DNA of 33,128 nucleotides from [Scytonema hofmanni] UTEX 2349 (GTDB lineage Bacteria; Cyanobacteriota; Cyanobacteriia; Cyanobacteriales; Nostocaceae): positions 552,489 to 585,616 of the forward strand of contig NZ_KK073769.1 of NCBI RefSeq assembly GCF_000582685.1, in the 5' to 3' direction. The translations under genes and the position numbers were made by a program. Numbering within the stretch: the first letter of the stretch is position 1; the number at the start of each line of letters is the position of its first letter. The notes under the pieces were generated by a model. That model was given only the letters and a program-made list of their open reading frames with translations. It made no database searches and was not told where the DNA came from. This document shows, in pieces, positions 7,584 through 15,993 of this stretch.

Positions 7584-8921
7584 TCAGACTTCAGATAGCA
7601 TCGCAACTTGTTCTAAAAAGATTTGTCCGGCTGGTTCGTCGTAGCTGTATATCTCGGCATAACGACCCCAATCGATGGCAGTGTTTAGTTGCCGTTGGGC
7701 TTCTTCTGGGCTAAAGTGATTTTCGAGAATATCCAAAACCAGTTCTTCGGGAATACGTTGATTGCGTTTCGCTTCTAAAAGACGATAAATTTGCTGTACG
7801 AGGCGAATTTTGTCAAGTAGTTGCGATCGCACTATTTGTTTGCGTTCGTCGATTCCACCAGCAATAAATTCTTCGGCGATTGGGGTCAGGCTAATATCAC
7901 CTTCTACCAATTCCACAAAATTCATCAATTTTGCAGCTTCGACAATTGGCAAAATATCATCTATCTCTAGTTGCAATTCTTGTCCTAAACGGTACAGGTC
8001 TCTTTCATTCCGATCTTCCAAAAGTTCCAAAAGACCAGCTATGGAGCCAATTCTCACAGAGGGCAGTGATTGATTTTTGGGTGGTTCTGCCACTGCTGGG
8101 GTAGAAGTAGTAGCAGTGGCTGGTGGTTCAATTGTATCTAGGTCGGGATTTGTGAGAATTTTATATACTTGATCTACTAAGGCTTGGAAGTTGGGATTTT
8201 TGCGATCGCGGTAATGAGGTAAAGTGACAGGTAAATCGGCTCGTATTCTTCCCGGATTGCGTCCTAAAACAATAATCCGATCCGCCAAAATCACCGCTTC
8301 TTCAATCCCGTGGGTGACGATTAATATAGCTTGGGTGGGTATTTTTCGCTCTAACCACAAATCTAGTAATTCAAAACGCAAGTTTTCTGCTGTCAGCACA
8401 TCCAAAGCCGAAAATGGCTCATCCATGCATAACAGTTCTGGTTCTACGGCTAAAGCTCTAGCAAATCCAACTCGCTGACGCATTCCCCCAGAAAGTTCTT
8501 TGGGATAAGCATTCTCAAATCCGTCTAAACCGATAATATCAATCATCCGCAGCGCCTTTTCTCGGCGAGAGTCAGATTGTGTTCCTTTTGCCTTTAAACC
8601 GAGTTCCACATTTTCTAATACGGTTAACCAAGGATAAAGAGCAAAGCTTTGAAAAACAATTGCGACTCCTGGATTCAAGCCTACCAAAGGACGGTTGTGA
8701 TATATAACTTCACCCTGAGTTGCAGGAATTAACCCAGCAATCATCCGCATCAAGGTAGATTTCCCTGAACCCGAAGGTCCGAGTAAAGCGACTATTTCCC
8801 CTGGACGCAACTCTAGGCTAATATTTTCTAGAATTGCGATTTGCTGACCGTTGGGTTGCCCATAAGATTTATTTACACCTCGTAGAACAATCAGGTGTTC
8901 TGTGGCTGCTTTTACAGGCAT
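7584..8921 (-). CDS. ABC transporter ATPase with AAA-associated C-terminal domain
   Basis: A 445-residue cytoplasmic ATPase. The N-terminal nucleotide-binding domain carries Walker A GPSGSGKST (48-56), Q-loop VFQSFALYPW, signature LSGGMRQRVGFARAL, Walker B LLCMDEPFSALD and the H-loop ILIVTH. It is of the nitrate/sulfonate/bicarbonate (NitT/TauT) type. After a Pro/Thr-rich linker comes an extra domain of about 150 residues (SIAGLLELLEDRNERDLYRL onward), matching the AAA-associated C-terminal domain found on some of these ATPases; a helical, possibly regulatory role is likely. Start at MPVKAATEHL is supported by GAGGGAAAG just upstream. It precedes the fused permease on the same strand, so they are probably co-transcribed. 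Confidence 0.92.
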   Translation of the reverse strand: MPVKAATEHLIVLRGVNKSYGQPNGQQIAILENISLELRPGEIVALLGPSGSGKSTLMRMIAGLIPATQGEVIYHNRPLVGLNPGVAIVFQSFALYPWLTVLENVELGLKAKGTQSDSRREKALRMIDIIGLDGFENAYPKELSGGMRQRVGFARALAVEPELLCMDEPFSALDVLTAENLRFELLDLWLERKIPTQAILIVTHGIEEAVILADRIIVLGRNPGRIRADLPVTLPHYRDRKNPNFQALVDQVYKILTNPDLDTIEPPATATTSTPAVAEPPKNQSLPSVRIGSIAGLLELLEDRNERDLYRLGQELQLEIDDILPIVEAAKLMNFVELVEGDISLTPIAEEFIAGGIDERKQIVRSQLLDKIRLVQQIYRLLEAKRNQRIPEELVLDILENHFSPEEAQRQLNTAIDWGRYAEIYSYDEPAGQIFLEQVAMLSEV

Positions 8922-9033
8922 GGCTTTCCCTCTAAAGCTAACGATCAATTAGAATCTCAGACTGAGATTATCTTATGCTCAAATTGTGTGATCTAACTCT
9001 TATATTTTGTTGTTATTTGAAAGAGGGATAATT

Positions 9034-9432
9034 TTATCGCCACAATCGGGCTAAAATCACGCCTAACTGAACGCTGATTATTCCTAGTATTGCACTGCCA
9101 GCCCAATAGAATGTTGCTGTTAAAATTGTGCTATTACGCAATAAACCGACTGTATCTAAACCGTAAGTTGAGAAAGTTGTGTAAGCACCTAAAAATCCTG
9201 TAGCGACTAACAAACGCACTTCTGGAGAGATTATTGTTACATTATTTAAGGCAAAAGTGGTGAAAAATCCCATCGCCAAACAACCGCTGATATTAATAAA
9301 AAAAGTACCATAGGGAAAACTGACTCCAAAGCGATCGCTAAACCATAAAGTTAAATAATATCGACTTAAAGCCCCAGCGATCGCTCCTAAACTAATGGCG
9401 ATGCAATTACGAATTTCCGTCTGTTGTATCAT
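9034..9432 (-). CDS. crcB: Fluoride ion channel CrcB/Fluc
   Basis: A 132-residue membrane protein with four hydrophobic helices, the normal size of a Fluc subunit. Fluc subunits form antiparallel dimers that let fluoride leak out of the cytoplasm. Visible hallmarks are GAIAGALSRYYLT near the N-terminus, YGTFFINISGC with the conserved Asn of helix 2, and GFLGAYTTFSTY in helix 3 with the Phe/Thr/Ser track that lines the pore. Start at MIQQTEIRN is supported by CAGGAAAA immediately upstream; a longer frame exists but lacks this site. No fluoride riboswitch was recognised upstream, where the DNA turns into repeat sequence. Confidence 0.93.
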   Translation of the reverse strand: MIQQTEIRNCIAISLGAIAGALSRYYLTLWFSDRFGVSFPYGTFFINISGCLAMGFFTTFALNNVTIISPEVRLLVATGFLGAYTTFSTYGLDTVGLLRNSTILTATFYWAGSAILGIISVQLGVILARLWR

Positions 9433-9498
9433 TTTTCCTGGGGCAGAAGTATTAAAAATGACCAATAATATCATGTCCGGTCAAACAGCCACAATAAA

Positions 9499-9558
9499 AG
9501 AACCCCTCCCCAACCCTCCCCGCCTGCGGGGAGGGTGCCATAGGCGGGTGGGGTTCTT
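9499..9558. repeat. G/C-rich dispersed hairpin repeat upstream of crcB
   Basis: Perfect stem CCCTCCCCGC-CT-GCGGGGAGGG (9514-9535), enclosed by AGAACCCC and GGGGTTCT. It is the same family as the hairpin at 2478-2556 but interrupted by GTGCCATAGGCGG. It lies between ugd (upstream) and crcB on the minus strand. Confidence 0.7.
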
Positions 9559-9597
9559 CATGAATTTCGCGCAAGCTACCCGACATGATATAACATA

Positions 9598-9626
9598 AAA
9601 TCCCCCATTTTTTCAACGGGGGATTT
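9598..9626 (-). terminator. Stem-loop after ugd
   Basis: AAATCCCCC (9598-9606) pairs with GGGGGATTT (9618-9626) around an 11-nt loop. Read on the minus strand the second arm is followed by TTAT. It lies about 80 bp beyond the ugd stop, so it is a plausible terminator of the ugd transcript. Confidence 0.6.
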
Positions 9627-9707
9627 ACAAATGTAAAGACGTTCCGAGGGAACGTCTCTACGACGCTGGCGATGTTTTTATTAGTGTTAATTAAACGTAA
9701 AATCGAT

Positions 9708-11099
9708 TTAGCGTCCAACACCTATATATTGGAATCCAGCCCGTACCATTGTTTCCGGATCGAGGAAGTTACGACCGTCAATCATTACCGGATGGGACAT
9801 CAACTTTGCCATTTTGGCGTAATCGAGATTGCTGAACTGTTGCCATTCAGTTACCAATACTAAAGCATCACAACCATCTGCAAGGCGTTCGGCGTCGGTT
9901 TCTACCAAGACGCCGGAAAGACCATGACGCATTCCGGTTTGAGAAATAATTGGATCGTATGCTTTAACTTTGGCTCCGAGTCGGTTCAACTGCTCAATCA
10001 AGTTGAGTGCGGGAGCGTCGCGCAAATCGTCGGTATCAGGTTTAAATGTCAAACCGAGTAATCCGACAGTTTTGCCTTTGAGGATTTTCAGGGCTTGTTG
10101 GAGTTTTTCTAAAGCAATCAAGCGCTGACGTTCGTTGACGCTGACGGCAGCTTTCAGCAGTTGAGCTTCATAGCCGTAGTCATCAGCAGTATGAACTAAG
10201 GCAGAGACATCTTTCGGGAAGCAAGAACCACCCCAGCCGATACCAGCTTGCAAGAATTTGCTACCAATGCGAGAATCTAAACCGATACCTTTTGCTACTT
10301 GGGTAACATCAGCACCAACGCGATCGCAAATATTCGCAACTTCGTTAATAAAACTAATCTTAGTTGCTAGAAAAGCGTTAGCAGCATATTTAATCATTTC
10401 TGCCGAGCTTAAATCTGTTGCCAATACAGGCACTTGGGGTAAAGATTTATCAGAAGCAAACTTGCGCTCGACAATTGGGGCATACAATTCTTTCATCATG
10501 CCGATCGCTCTGGGAGAGTTACCACCTAAGACAATGCGATCGGGGTTAAAGGTGTCGTATACTGCCGAACCTTCACGCAAAAACTCTGGATTGCTGAGTA
10601 CATCAAACTGAGATGTATACTCAGGCAATTTCTCTTCACTTCCAGCCCCACCTGCGGGAACTAATGTTTTTTGGCGTTCAGCAATCCCATCCATCACAAT
10701 CATCCGCACCCAGTCACCTGAGCCAATAGGTACTGTAGATTTGTTGACGATGACCTTATAACCACCGTTAAGATTTGCGCCAATACTACGGGCTACAGCC
10801 TCAACGTAGCGGGTATCACTTTCACCAGTGGGTAAGGGTGGTGTTCCCACTGCAATAAACAAAATTTCCCCGTGGCTAACGCCTGCACCGATGTCAGTTG
10901 TGAACTCAATATTACCCGATTCAATGGCAGAGTGCATAATTTCCGAGAGTCCAGGCTCGAAAATTGGCGACTGTCCAGACTTCATTAACTTGACTTTTTC
11001 TTCGTTGTTGTCTACACAAATTACATTATGTCCAATATGAGCCAAGCAAGCGCCTGTAACCAAACCAACGTAGCCAGTACCAATTACACAAACACGCAT
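9708..11099 (-). CDS. ugd: UDP-glucose 6-dehydrogenase
   Basis: Oxidises UDP-glucose twice with NAD+ to UDP-glucuronate in the cytosol, supplying acidic sugars and, through the neighbouring decarboxylase, UDP-xylose. The 463-residue length is typical. Visible motifs are the Rossmann VIGTGYVG (5-12), FIAVGTPP (81-88), NPEFLREG (170-177), the family Lys region EMIKYAANAFLATKISF (234-250) and the catalytic loop GWGGSCFPKD with nucleophile Cys at about 293. The C-terminal UDP-binding domain includes GLTFKPDTDDLRDAP. The start is the ATG of MRVCVIGTGYVG, directly at the dinucleotide fold. The UDP-glucuronate decarboxylase gene lies just upstream on the same strand with a gap of about 120 bp. Confidence 0.95.
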   Translation of the reverse strand: MRVCVIGTGYVGLVTGACLAHIGHNVICVDNNEEKVKLMKSGQSPIFEPGLSEIMHSAIESGNIEFTTDIGAGVSHGEILFIAVGTPPLPTGESDTRYVEAVARSIGANLNGGYKVIVNKSTVPIGSGDWVRMIVMDGIAERQKTLVPAGGAGSEEKLPEYTSQFDVLSNPEFLREGSAVYDTFNPDRIVLGGNSPRAIGMMKELYAPIVERKFASDKSLPQVPVLATDLSSAEMIKYAANAFLATKISFINEVANICDRVGADVTQVAKGIGLDSRIGSKFLQAGIGWGGSCFPKDVSALVHTADDYGYEAQLLKAAVSVNERQRLIALEKLQQALKILKGKTVGLLGLTFKPDTDDLRDAPALNLIEQLNRLGAKVKAYDPIISQTGMRHGLSGVLVETDAERLADGCDALVLVTEWQQFSNLDYAKMAKLMSHPVMIDGRNFLDPETMVRAGFQYIGVGR

Positions 11100-11187
11100 T
11101 TTATTAATTCCTTAGTTTTTTGGGGTTAGTTGTCAAAGAGAAGTTTTCAAGAGTCAAAAGTCCAGAGTCCAAAGTCTAGAAATGCCT

Positions 11188-11223
11188 TGACTACTGACTA
11201 CTGACTGTTGACTGTTGACTATT
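11188..11223. repeat. Heptanucleotide tandem repeat (GACTACT/GACTGTT)
   Basis: Five 7-nt units, GACTACT twice, GACTGTT twice and GACTATT, run up to and into the 3' end of the UDP-glucuronate decarboxylase gene. The DNA before it (11150-11180) is a loose AGTCxxxAGT series. This resembles the heptameric short tandemly repeated (STRR) sequences known from heterocystous cyanobacteria. Confidence 0.7.
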
Positions 11224-12154
11224 GATTACCTTTGATGCGATCGCGGAAATCTTCTATGGTCAGTTTTAACCCCTCTTGCAGAGGAACGGTAGGTTCCCAA
11301 TCTAACAAAGTTTTTGCTTTGGTAATATCGGGACGACGGCGACGCGGATCGTCGGAAGGCAAAGGCTCAAATTTTATTTCTGCATCCGGATTTATCAGGT
11401 TCTGCACGGCTTGAGCTAATTCTAAGATCGTGTATTCACCAGGATTGCCTATATTTACTGGACCGACGTAATCACTCTTCATCAACCGTAAAAATCCTTC
11501 GATCAAGTCGGAAACGTAGCAGAAACTACGGGTTTGGGAACCATCCCCGTATATTGTTAAAGGATTGCCCCGCAAAGCCTGAACGATAAAATTACTTACT
11601 ACCCGACCATCATTTTCTAACATCCGAGGACCATAGGTGTTGAAAATACGGACAACCCGGATATCAACTTTATTTTGTCTGTAGTAGTCAAATGCTAAAG
11701 TTTCCGCAATTCGTTTGCCTTCGTCGTAGCATGAACGCAGCCCGATGGGATTGACGCTACCTCTATACTCTTCTGTTTGCGGATGAATTTCTGGATCTCC
11801 GTACACTTCGCTGGTTGAAGCTAAGAAAAATCGTGCTTTGACACGTTTAGCCAACCCCAGCATATTCAACGTCCCGATAACGTTGGTTTTGACTGTTTTG
11901 ACTGGATTGTACTGGTAATGTACTGGGGAAGCAGGACAAGCCAGATGATAAATTTGATCCACTTCTAACCGAATTGGTTCGGTGATGTCGTGGCGGATGA
12001 GTTCAAAGTATGGATGATTCATCCATTTGTAGATGTTTTGTTTATTACCTGTGTAGAAATTGTCCAAACAGATAACTTCATGCCCCTCAGCCATTAGTCT
12101 GTCGATCAGATGGGAACCAAGAAATCCAGCACCGCCTGTCACCAAAATTCTCAT
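11219..12154 (-). CDS. UDP-glucuronate decarboxylase (UDP-xylose synthase), SDR family
   Basis: A 311-residue extended short-chain dehydrogenase. It has the NAD-binding GGAGFLG (7-13), then DNFYTGNK (31-38), HLACPASPVHYQ (70-81), an STS stretch (113-115) and the catalytic Tyr-x-x-x-Lys at Y143/K147 (SCYDEGKR). The combination HDITEP, YNPVKTVKTNV and SCYDEGKR is characteristic of the UDP-glucuronate decarboxylase (UXS) branch, not of dTDP-glucose dehydratases. It would convert UDP-glucuronate to UDP-xylose in the cytosol for polysaccharide or glycan synthesis. Pairing with ugd immediately downstream fits this, since the two act in sequence. There is no N-terminal membrane anchor, unlike animal and some plant forms. 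Confidence 0.9.
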   Translation of the reverse strand: MRILVTGGAGFLGSHLIDRLMAEGHEVICLDNFYTGNKQNIYKWMNHPYFELIRHDITEPIRLEVDQIYHLACPASPVHYQYNPVKTVKTNVIGTLNMLGLAKRVKARFFLASTSEVYGDPEIHPQTEEYRGSVNPIGLRSCYDEGKRIAETLAFDYYRQNKVDIRVVRIFNTYGPRMLENDGRVVSNFIVQALRGNPLTIYGDGSQTRSFCYVSDLIEGFLRLMKSDYVGPVNIGNPGEYTILELAQAVQNLINPDAEIKFEPLPSDDPRRRRPDITKAKTLLDWEPTVPLQEGLKLTIEDFRDRIKGNQ

Positions 12155-12370
12155 AGTTTACCAGTTACTTACATATTTTTGCAAAATGCGATCGCGCCTG
12201 TTTTTAGAGTACCCAGCCTGATAACAAAATAAAGCACTTCCACGGGTAACTAAATCACTAAATTACTTCACAATTCACTTAGCAAAATAACAAACATTCA
12301 TAGCCTAATCTGGGCTTTTCGGCAATACTTTACAAAGACTTTAAAAATATAAAGTTTTGAAACACAAAAA

Positions 12371-12440
12371 AGGGCAATGGGCAATGGGCATTGGGAATAA
12401 AAAGAAGCGATCGCGTATTTGGGTTTTCCCATGCCCCATG
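12371..12440. repeat. GGGCAATG/CCCATGCC inverted repeats at the antiporter 3' end
   Basis: GGGCAATGGGCAATGGGCAT on one side faces CCCATGCCCCATGCC on the other, so the region can form a hairpin. It abuts the stop codon of the antiporter gene (12446-12448) and may end its transcript. The rest of 12155-12445, upstream of the UXS gene, shows no gene; one GCGATCGC octamer lies at 12189-12196. Confidence 0.65.
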
Positions 12441-12445
12441 CCGCA

Positions 12446-14575
12446 TTACACAGCAGCTGTAGTATTGGGAACTGCTGTAGGCAAAACTGCTGTGGGATTG
12501 CGTTCTGGTTCGCCAAGCATGACGATAGAGCAGGTGAGTTGTCTGGCTAACTGGGTAGTGACATCGCTAATGGCTAATCCACCGGGACTTGTGCGATTGC
12601 GTATAAAAGGTAACACTACTAAATCATATAATCGTGCTGCCTGTAAAATTGCTTGGGCAACATTTTCATGGGCAATGATTTGAACTTCTGGGGGATTGGG
12701 CAAAGCTAATTTAGATATTAATAAGCCAAGTTGCGATCGCCTAGAAGCGATTTTACTAGAACTAGTACGGCGATCGCATACATTCAAGACGGTAACTTGC
12801 GCTTGATTTGCTTCTGCTAACATGATGGCAAATTGAACCGGTTGCAATGAGGGTGCCATCAGATTTTCTACAGGCACCAAAATTCGCTGAATTTTTCTCG
12901 GTGATTCTACTAAACGTGTCACCGCTACGGGACAATGAGACGCCCAGAGAACGCTGTCAATCACATTACCAAATAAACGCGCTCTCAGTCCAGTGCGTTT
13001 GCCCCAACCCATAACAATTAAACTAGCTTTTTGTTCGCGAGCAGCTCTGCTGATCCCCTGAGCAAAAGCATCATCAATTCGCAGCAATGGTTCTGCTTCT
13101 ACGCTTAATACTTGACTTTGAGCGGTAGCTTTGGAAAGTAAGCGTTCACTACGTTGTAGAGAAATTTCTAACTGTGGTGCATCCATGTGAGCCGCCGCTG
13201 TAGCGATCGCTAATGGTATAATTCTACCATTTTCCTGACGCGCTAATAATGCCGCCATTTCAATTAAATATTGCTGAGTTTGCGGATTGTAAACAGGTAC
13301 GACTATAGTAAAATTACTGCGTTTTTTCTCTATATTTTGATATGTTGGTGTTGTAGTTGTGTGCTCCTCAACAGATGATGAAGCCAAACCAGCAGCAAGC
13401 CGACTGGTAATCAACGGTCCGATGGTTGATGTCACCAGCATTAAGCTAACAACACTATTTAATACCCATATCGGTAACAACTCCGCTCGATATCCCACTA
13501 ATGTTGCCGCTAATGTCGCACCCACCTGGGGTAAACTCAGCGACCACATCATTAACATTTCTTGCCAGTTATAGCGGTAAACTAGTTTCGCTAAAAAAGC
13601 GGCGAGAAATTTGCTCAACAATAAACCAATTACAATAAATAGGGTTAGCTTCAGCGTGCTAAAGTTGTTGCCAGCCGGCAAATTAATTAATGAGCCAAGG
13701 TGAACAAAGAAAATAGGAATAAACAGCACGCTACCAACGAACATTACCTTTTCTTTGACTGGTCCAGAAGCGAGAACCCCATTTACTGCTAAACCTGCTA
13801 AAAAGGCTCCAACGATTTTTTCTACTCCGATTAATTGAGCACCAACAGCGGCAATAAATACGCAAAGCAATACAAATAAAAATTGGTTTCCCTCATCGTC
13901 TCCAGATCGTCGAAAAAATTCTTTCCCCGCCCAATAAAAGCCGACTAATACAACGATTAAGTAAATAATTAAGGAATTAAATAAACTTATCAATCCCCAA
14001 TAAGTGAATTGTCTAGCATGAACGGCTATACACAAAGATAATACCAGCAGTGCGCCGATGTTAGTAAAAATTGTGGCTCCAATGGTGACGGTGACGGCTT
14101 GATTTTTGACTATTCCTAAGCGATTGATCAGGGGATATGCTAATAAAGTGTAGGAAGCTAACAAAGAGCCAATTAATATCGAAGCATTGCCGCTAAAGCC
14201 AAAAATGTGCCCGATTAATGTTCCTAGTCCTAGGGGGATAAAGAAGGTAAAGCTACCAAATCCAATAGAACGACTTTTTTGACGACGGAATTGTTCTAAG
14301 TCAACTTCTAAACCTGCAACAAACATCAAGTATACTAATCCGATATCTGATAGCAAATTGATAGTTGGCGAATCAGGCTGAAATACATTCCAACCTGATG
14401 GACCAAGTACTACCCCCGAAAAAACCAAACCTACTAATCCGGGTAGTCTTAGCCGCTCAAATAGAATGGGTACGACTAAGATAACCAGTAATAAAATGGC
14501 AAAAGAAGCAATTGGTTCCTTGCCAAGAACTTGGTTTGTCGGTTCTAATGCAAGAACTTGGGAGATGAGTTCCAT
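12446..14575 (-). CDS. CPA2-type cation:proton antiporter with two C-terminal Usp-like domains
   Basis: A 709-residue membrane protein. Residues from about 20 to 400 contain around a dozen hydrophobic helices of the Na+/H+ exchanger fold (for example LRLPGLVGLVFSGVVLGP and LFVAGLEVDLEQ-like LMFVAGLEVDL). After a Ser/Thr-rich linker come two universal-stress-like domains. The first runs from about KRSNFTIVVPV to SHCPVAVTRL and includes SLIVMGWGKRTGLRARLFG, resembling the nucleotide-binding loop; the second starts at IQRILVPVENL and is more degenerate. It probably exchanges K+ or Na+ for H+ in the plasma or thylakoid membrane, with the Usp domains sensing nucleotide or stress. The cation is not predictable here. 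The last codons run into low-complexity repeats (CTGCTGTAGG), so the C-terminal tip may be repeat-derived. Confidence 0.88.
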   Translation of the reverse strand: MELISQVLALEPTNQVLGKEPIASFAILLLVILVVPILFERLRLPGLVGLVFSGVVLGPSGWNVFQPDSPTINLLSDIGLVYLMFVAGLEVDLEQFRRQKSRSIGFGSFTFFIPLGLGTLIGHIFGFSGNASILIGSLLASYTLLAYPLINRLGIVKNQAVTVTIGATIFTNIGALLVLSLCIAVHARQFTYWGLISLFNSLIIYLIVVLVGFYWAGKEFFRRSGDDEGNQFLFVLLCVFIAAVGAQLIGVEKIVGAFLAGLAVNGVLASGPVKEKVMFVGSVLFIPIFFVHLGSLINLPAGNNFSTLKLTLFIVIGLLLSKFLAAFLAKLVYRYNWQEMLMMWSLSLPQVGATLAATLVGYRAELLPIWVLNSVVSLMLVTSTIGPLITSRLAAGLASSSVEEHTTTTPTYQNIEKKRSNFTIVVPVYNPQTQQYLIEMAALLARQENGRIIPLAIATAAAHMDAPQLEISLQRSERLLSKATAQSQVLSVEAEPLLRIDDAFAQGISRAAREQKASLIVMGWGKRTGLRARLFGNVIDSVLWASHCPVAVTRLVESPRKIQRILVPVENLMAPSLQPVQFAIMLAEANQAQVTVLNVCDRRTSSSKIASRRSQLGLLISKLALPNPPEVQIIAHENVAQAILQAARLYDLVVLPFIRNRTSPGGLAISDVTTQLARQLTCSIVMLGEPERNPTAVLPTAVPNTTAAV

Positions 14576-14727
14576 AGGTAGGACTTGTGTGTTCGCATAG
14601 GGTGAAGCGACAATTGCCCCAAGGCAATTGTTCGCTGTGAAAATAAATTAATCATCCACCCTGGAGAAAATGAAAAAGTGAGAAAATTTAACTTACAGAA
14701 GTTGAGGCGATCGCGTATGCTAACTAC

Positions 14728-15384
14728 CTATGGGTGAATTTGGCTGAGGATAAATCGCAAGCGATCGTAATCGTCTTTGAGCAGCACACTTAAGGTTCTA
14801 CCGGCTTTGATTAACCATTGTCGATCGGCTTTGCGTAACTGGTACACTTCTCTAATCGCAGCTGCGGTTAATGAGTCTACTGGGGCACCGTTGACAAAAA
14901 GCAATGTCCGCAAAAAATCTAGCTCTTCGGTGAATTTAACGATCGCTTCTGGTTCGCATCGATAAACAGCTTGATGAATTTGTGGCGGACGCGGTGGTAG
15001 ATATTGATACACCCGATTATTAGAACTTATGCTACCAGATGGCTGTTCAAATCCGACGATCGCCGCCCGAAATTCTGTTTTCAGCATGGCGAATATCTGG
15101 GGTTGTTCCTCTCGCAAATCCTGCAAAGACAACCCTAAAGCTCTTGCTCTGTGTACGGAATCTATGGGCATTGTTGTTGCATAATACACCAACCCATAAA
15201 CTTGATTGCCTGATTCTTCATCCACAGAACAAACCCAGCTACCGAATGGTGGCATGGGTGGGAAGCTCAAATCTTCAGGTTCGAGACACTGTGCCAAAAA
15301 TTCGGTAGTAGTAGTTTCGATCACCTCGGCGATGTGGTTGGGGTGGCGATCGCTACAAGAAAACTGTGGTAAAGGAAGGCGCAT
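14728..15384 (-). CDS. Conserved cyanobacterial protein, HAS-barrel-like N-terminal domain
   Basis: A 218-residue protein. The N-terminal part (DRHPNHIAEVIETTTTEF, then FGSWVCSVDEESGNQVYGLV) fits the HAS-barrel module, a small beta-barrel also found at the N-terminus of HerA helicases and ATP synthase subunits. No helicase domain follows, since there are no Walker motifs. The middle includes AMLKTEFRAAIVGF and the C-terminal half is helical and charged. It contains no signal peptide or transmembrane helix. Its function is unknown; the HAS-barrel assignment comes from recollection of similarly annotated cyanobacterial proteins. It lies downstream of ndhS on the same strand, separated by repeat hairpins. 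Confidence 0.7.
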   Translation of the reverse strand: MRLPLPQFSCSDRHPNHIAEVIETTTTEFLAQCLEPEDLSFPPMPPFGSWVCSVDEESGNQVYGLVYYATTMPIDSVHRARALGLSLQDLREEQPQIFAMLKTEFRAAIVGFEQPSGSISSNNRVYQYLPPRPPQIHQAVYRCEPEAIVKFTEELDFLRTLLFVNGAPVDSLTAAAIREVYQLRKADRQWLIKAGRTLSVLLKDDYDRLRFILSQIHP

Positions 15385-15409
15385 AGTATTAATAAGTCAA
15401 GAGTCAAAA

Positions 15410-15447
15410 GTCAAGAGTCAAAATGTTATGGACTGTTGACTCTTGAC
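15410..15447 (-). terminator. 12-bp perfect stem-loop between ndhS and the HAS-barrel gene
   Basis: GTCAAGAGTCAA (15410-15421) pairs with TTGACTCTTGAC (15436-15447) around a 14-nt loop. It is made of the low-complexity AGTCAA repeat. By position it could end the ndhS transcript, though it has no clear T run. Confidence 0.45.
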
Positions 15448-15452
15448 CATTA

Positions 15453-15544
15453 GACATCTCCATAAATTAATGATGCGTTACCTGAACCCTTGTAGAGACG
15501 CGAAATTACCCTGCGGGAACGCCAAGGGCGAACGCGTCTCTACA
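15453..15544. repeat. Fourth ATGCGTT element copy followed by an inverted repeat
   Basis: TTAGACATCTCCA...GATGCGTTACCTGAACCC (15453-15490) is a diverged copy of the family at 2241-2382 and 5597-5660. It leads into TGTAGAGACGCG (15491-15502), which pairs perfectly with CGCGTCTCTACA (15533-15544). The second hairpin ends 17 bp from the ndhS stop and may be its terminator. Confidence 0.65.
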
Positions 15545-15560
15545 TTCATTTTCACGCCGT

Positions 15561-15758
15561 CTATTTCGCTTTTTTCCGTCCGGCAGTGGTTTCTACAAGA
15601 TCCAATTCGCTGAGGCGAAAGCTAACTAGCTTATCCCAGTTACCACCTTCAAACAATACGGCTACCTTACCATCACTCACCCGTTGCACGAGTCCTTCAA
15701 AGCGATAATAAGTATCTGCGGGATTCTTGACACGAACAGTCGCTCCTGGCAGGATCAT
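15561..15758 (-). CDS. ndhS: NAD(P)H-quinone oxidoreductase subunit S
   Basis: A 65-residue peripheral subunit of the photosynthetic NDH-1 complex on the thylakoid membrane. It sits next to the ferredoxin-docking site and takes part in ferredoxin-dependent cyclic electron flow. The protein starts MILPGATVRVKNPADTYYRF and continues with VQRVSDGKVAVLFEGGNWDK, matching the NdhS/CRR31 SH3-like core almost end to end. The C-terminus is a short basic tail (GRKKAK). GCGAGG lies a few bases before the ATG. It is a stand-alone gene flanked by repeats on both sides, as is usual for this scattered NDH subunit. Confidence 0.9.
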   Translation of the reverse strand: MILPGATVRVKNPADTYYRFEGLVQRVSDGKVAVLFEGGNWDKLVSFRLSELDLVETTAGRKKAK

Positions 15759-15803
15759 GATTTTAACCTCGCTTGTTTCCTTTTAATAGCTTAATACTTG
15801 TCA

Positions 15804-15983
15804 GCTGTTGGTGGATAGTTGTTGGTGGATAGTTGTTGGTGGATAGTTGTTGGTGGATGGTTGTTGGTGGATGGTTGTTGGTGGATGGTTGTTGGTGGAT
15901 GGTTGTTGGTGGATAGTTGCTAGTTGTCCCAAATAACTCTTACCTACTAACCACTAACCACTAACCACTAACCACTAACCACT
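15804..15983. repeat. 14-nt tandem array followed by a 7-nt tandem array
   Basis: About eight copies of GTTGTTGGTGGATA (last base A or G) run from 15804 to about 15916, then after about 30 bp five copies of CCACTAA fill 15946-15983. The two arrays are partly complementary (GGTGGATAG against CTAACCAC), so the transcript could fold on itself. They fill the spacer between rodA and ndhS. Both periods are multiples of seven, as in the heptameric STRR sequences of cyanobacteria. Confidence 0.85.
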
Positions 15984-15993
15984 ATCCTCATAA

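Noticed and set aside
8949..9600. Fluoride riboswitch for crcB
   Set aside because: The upstream sequence is repeat-derived, and I could not find the conserved pseudoknot pattern.
9452..9721. A minus-strand open frame between ugd and crcB
   Set aside because: It covers the terminator hairpin and two dispersed repeats, with no ribosome binding site.
15804..15983. CRISPR or replication-origin iterons
   Set aside because: 14-nt and 7-nt head-to-tail repeats without spacers; no dnaA or rep gene and no DnaA-box series nearby.
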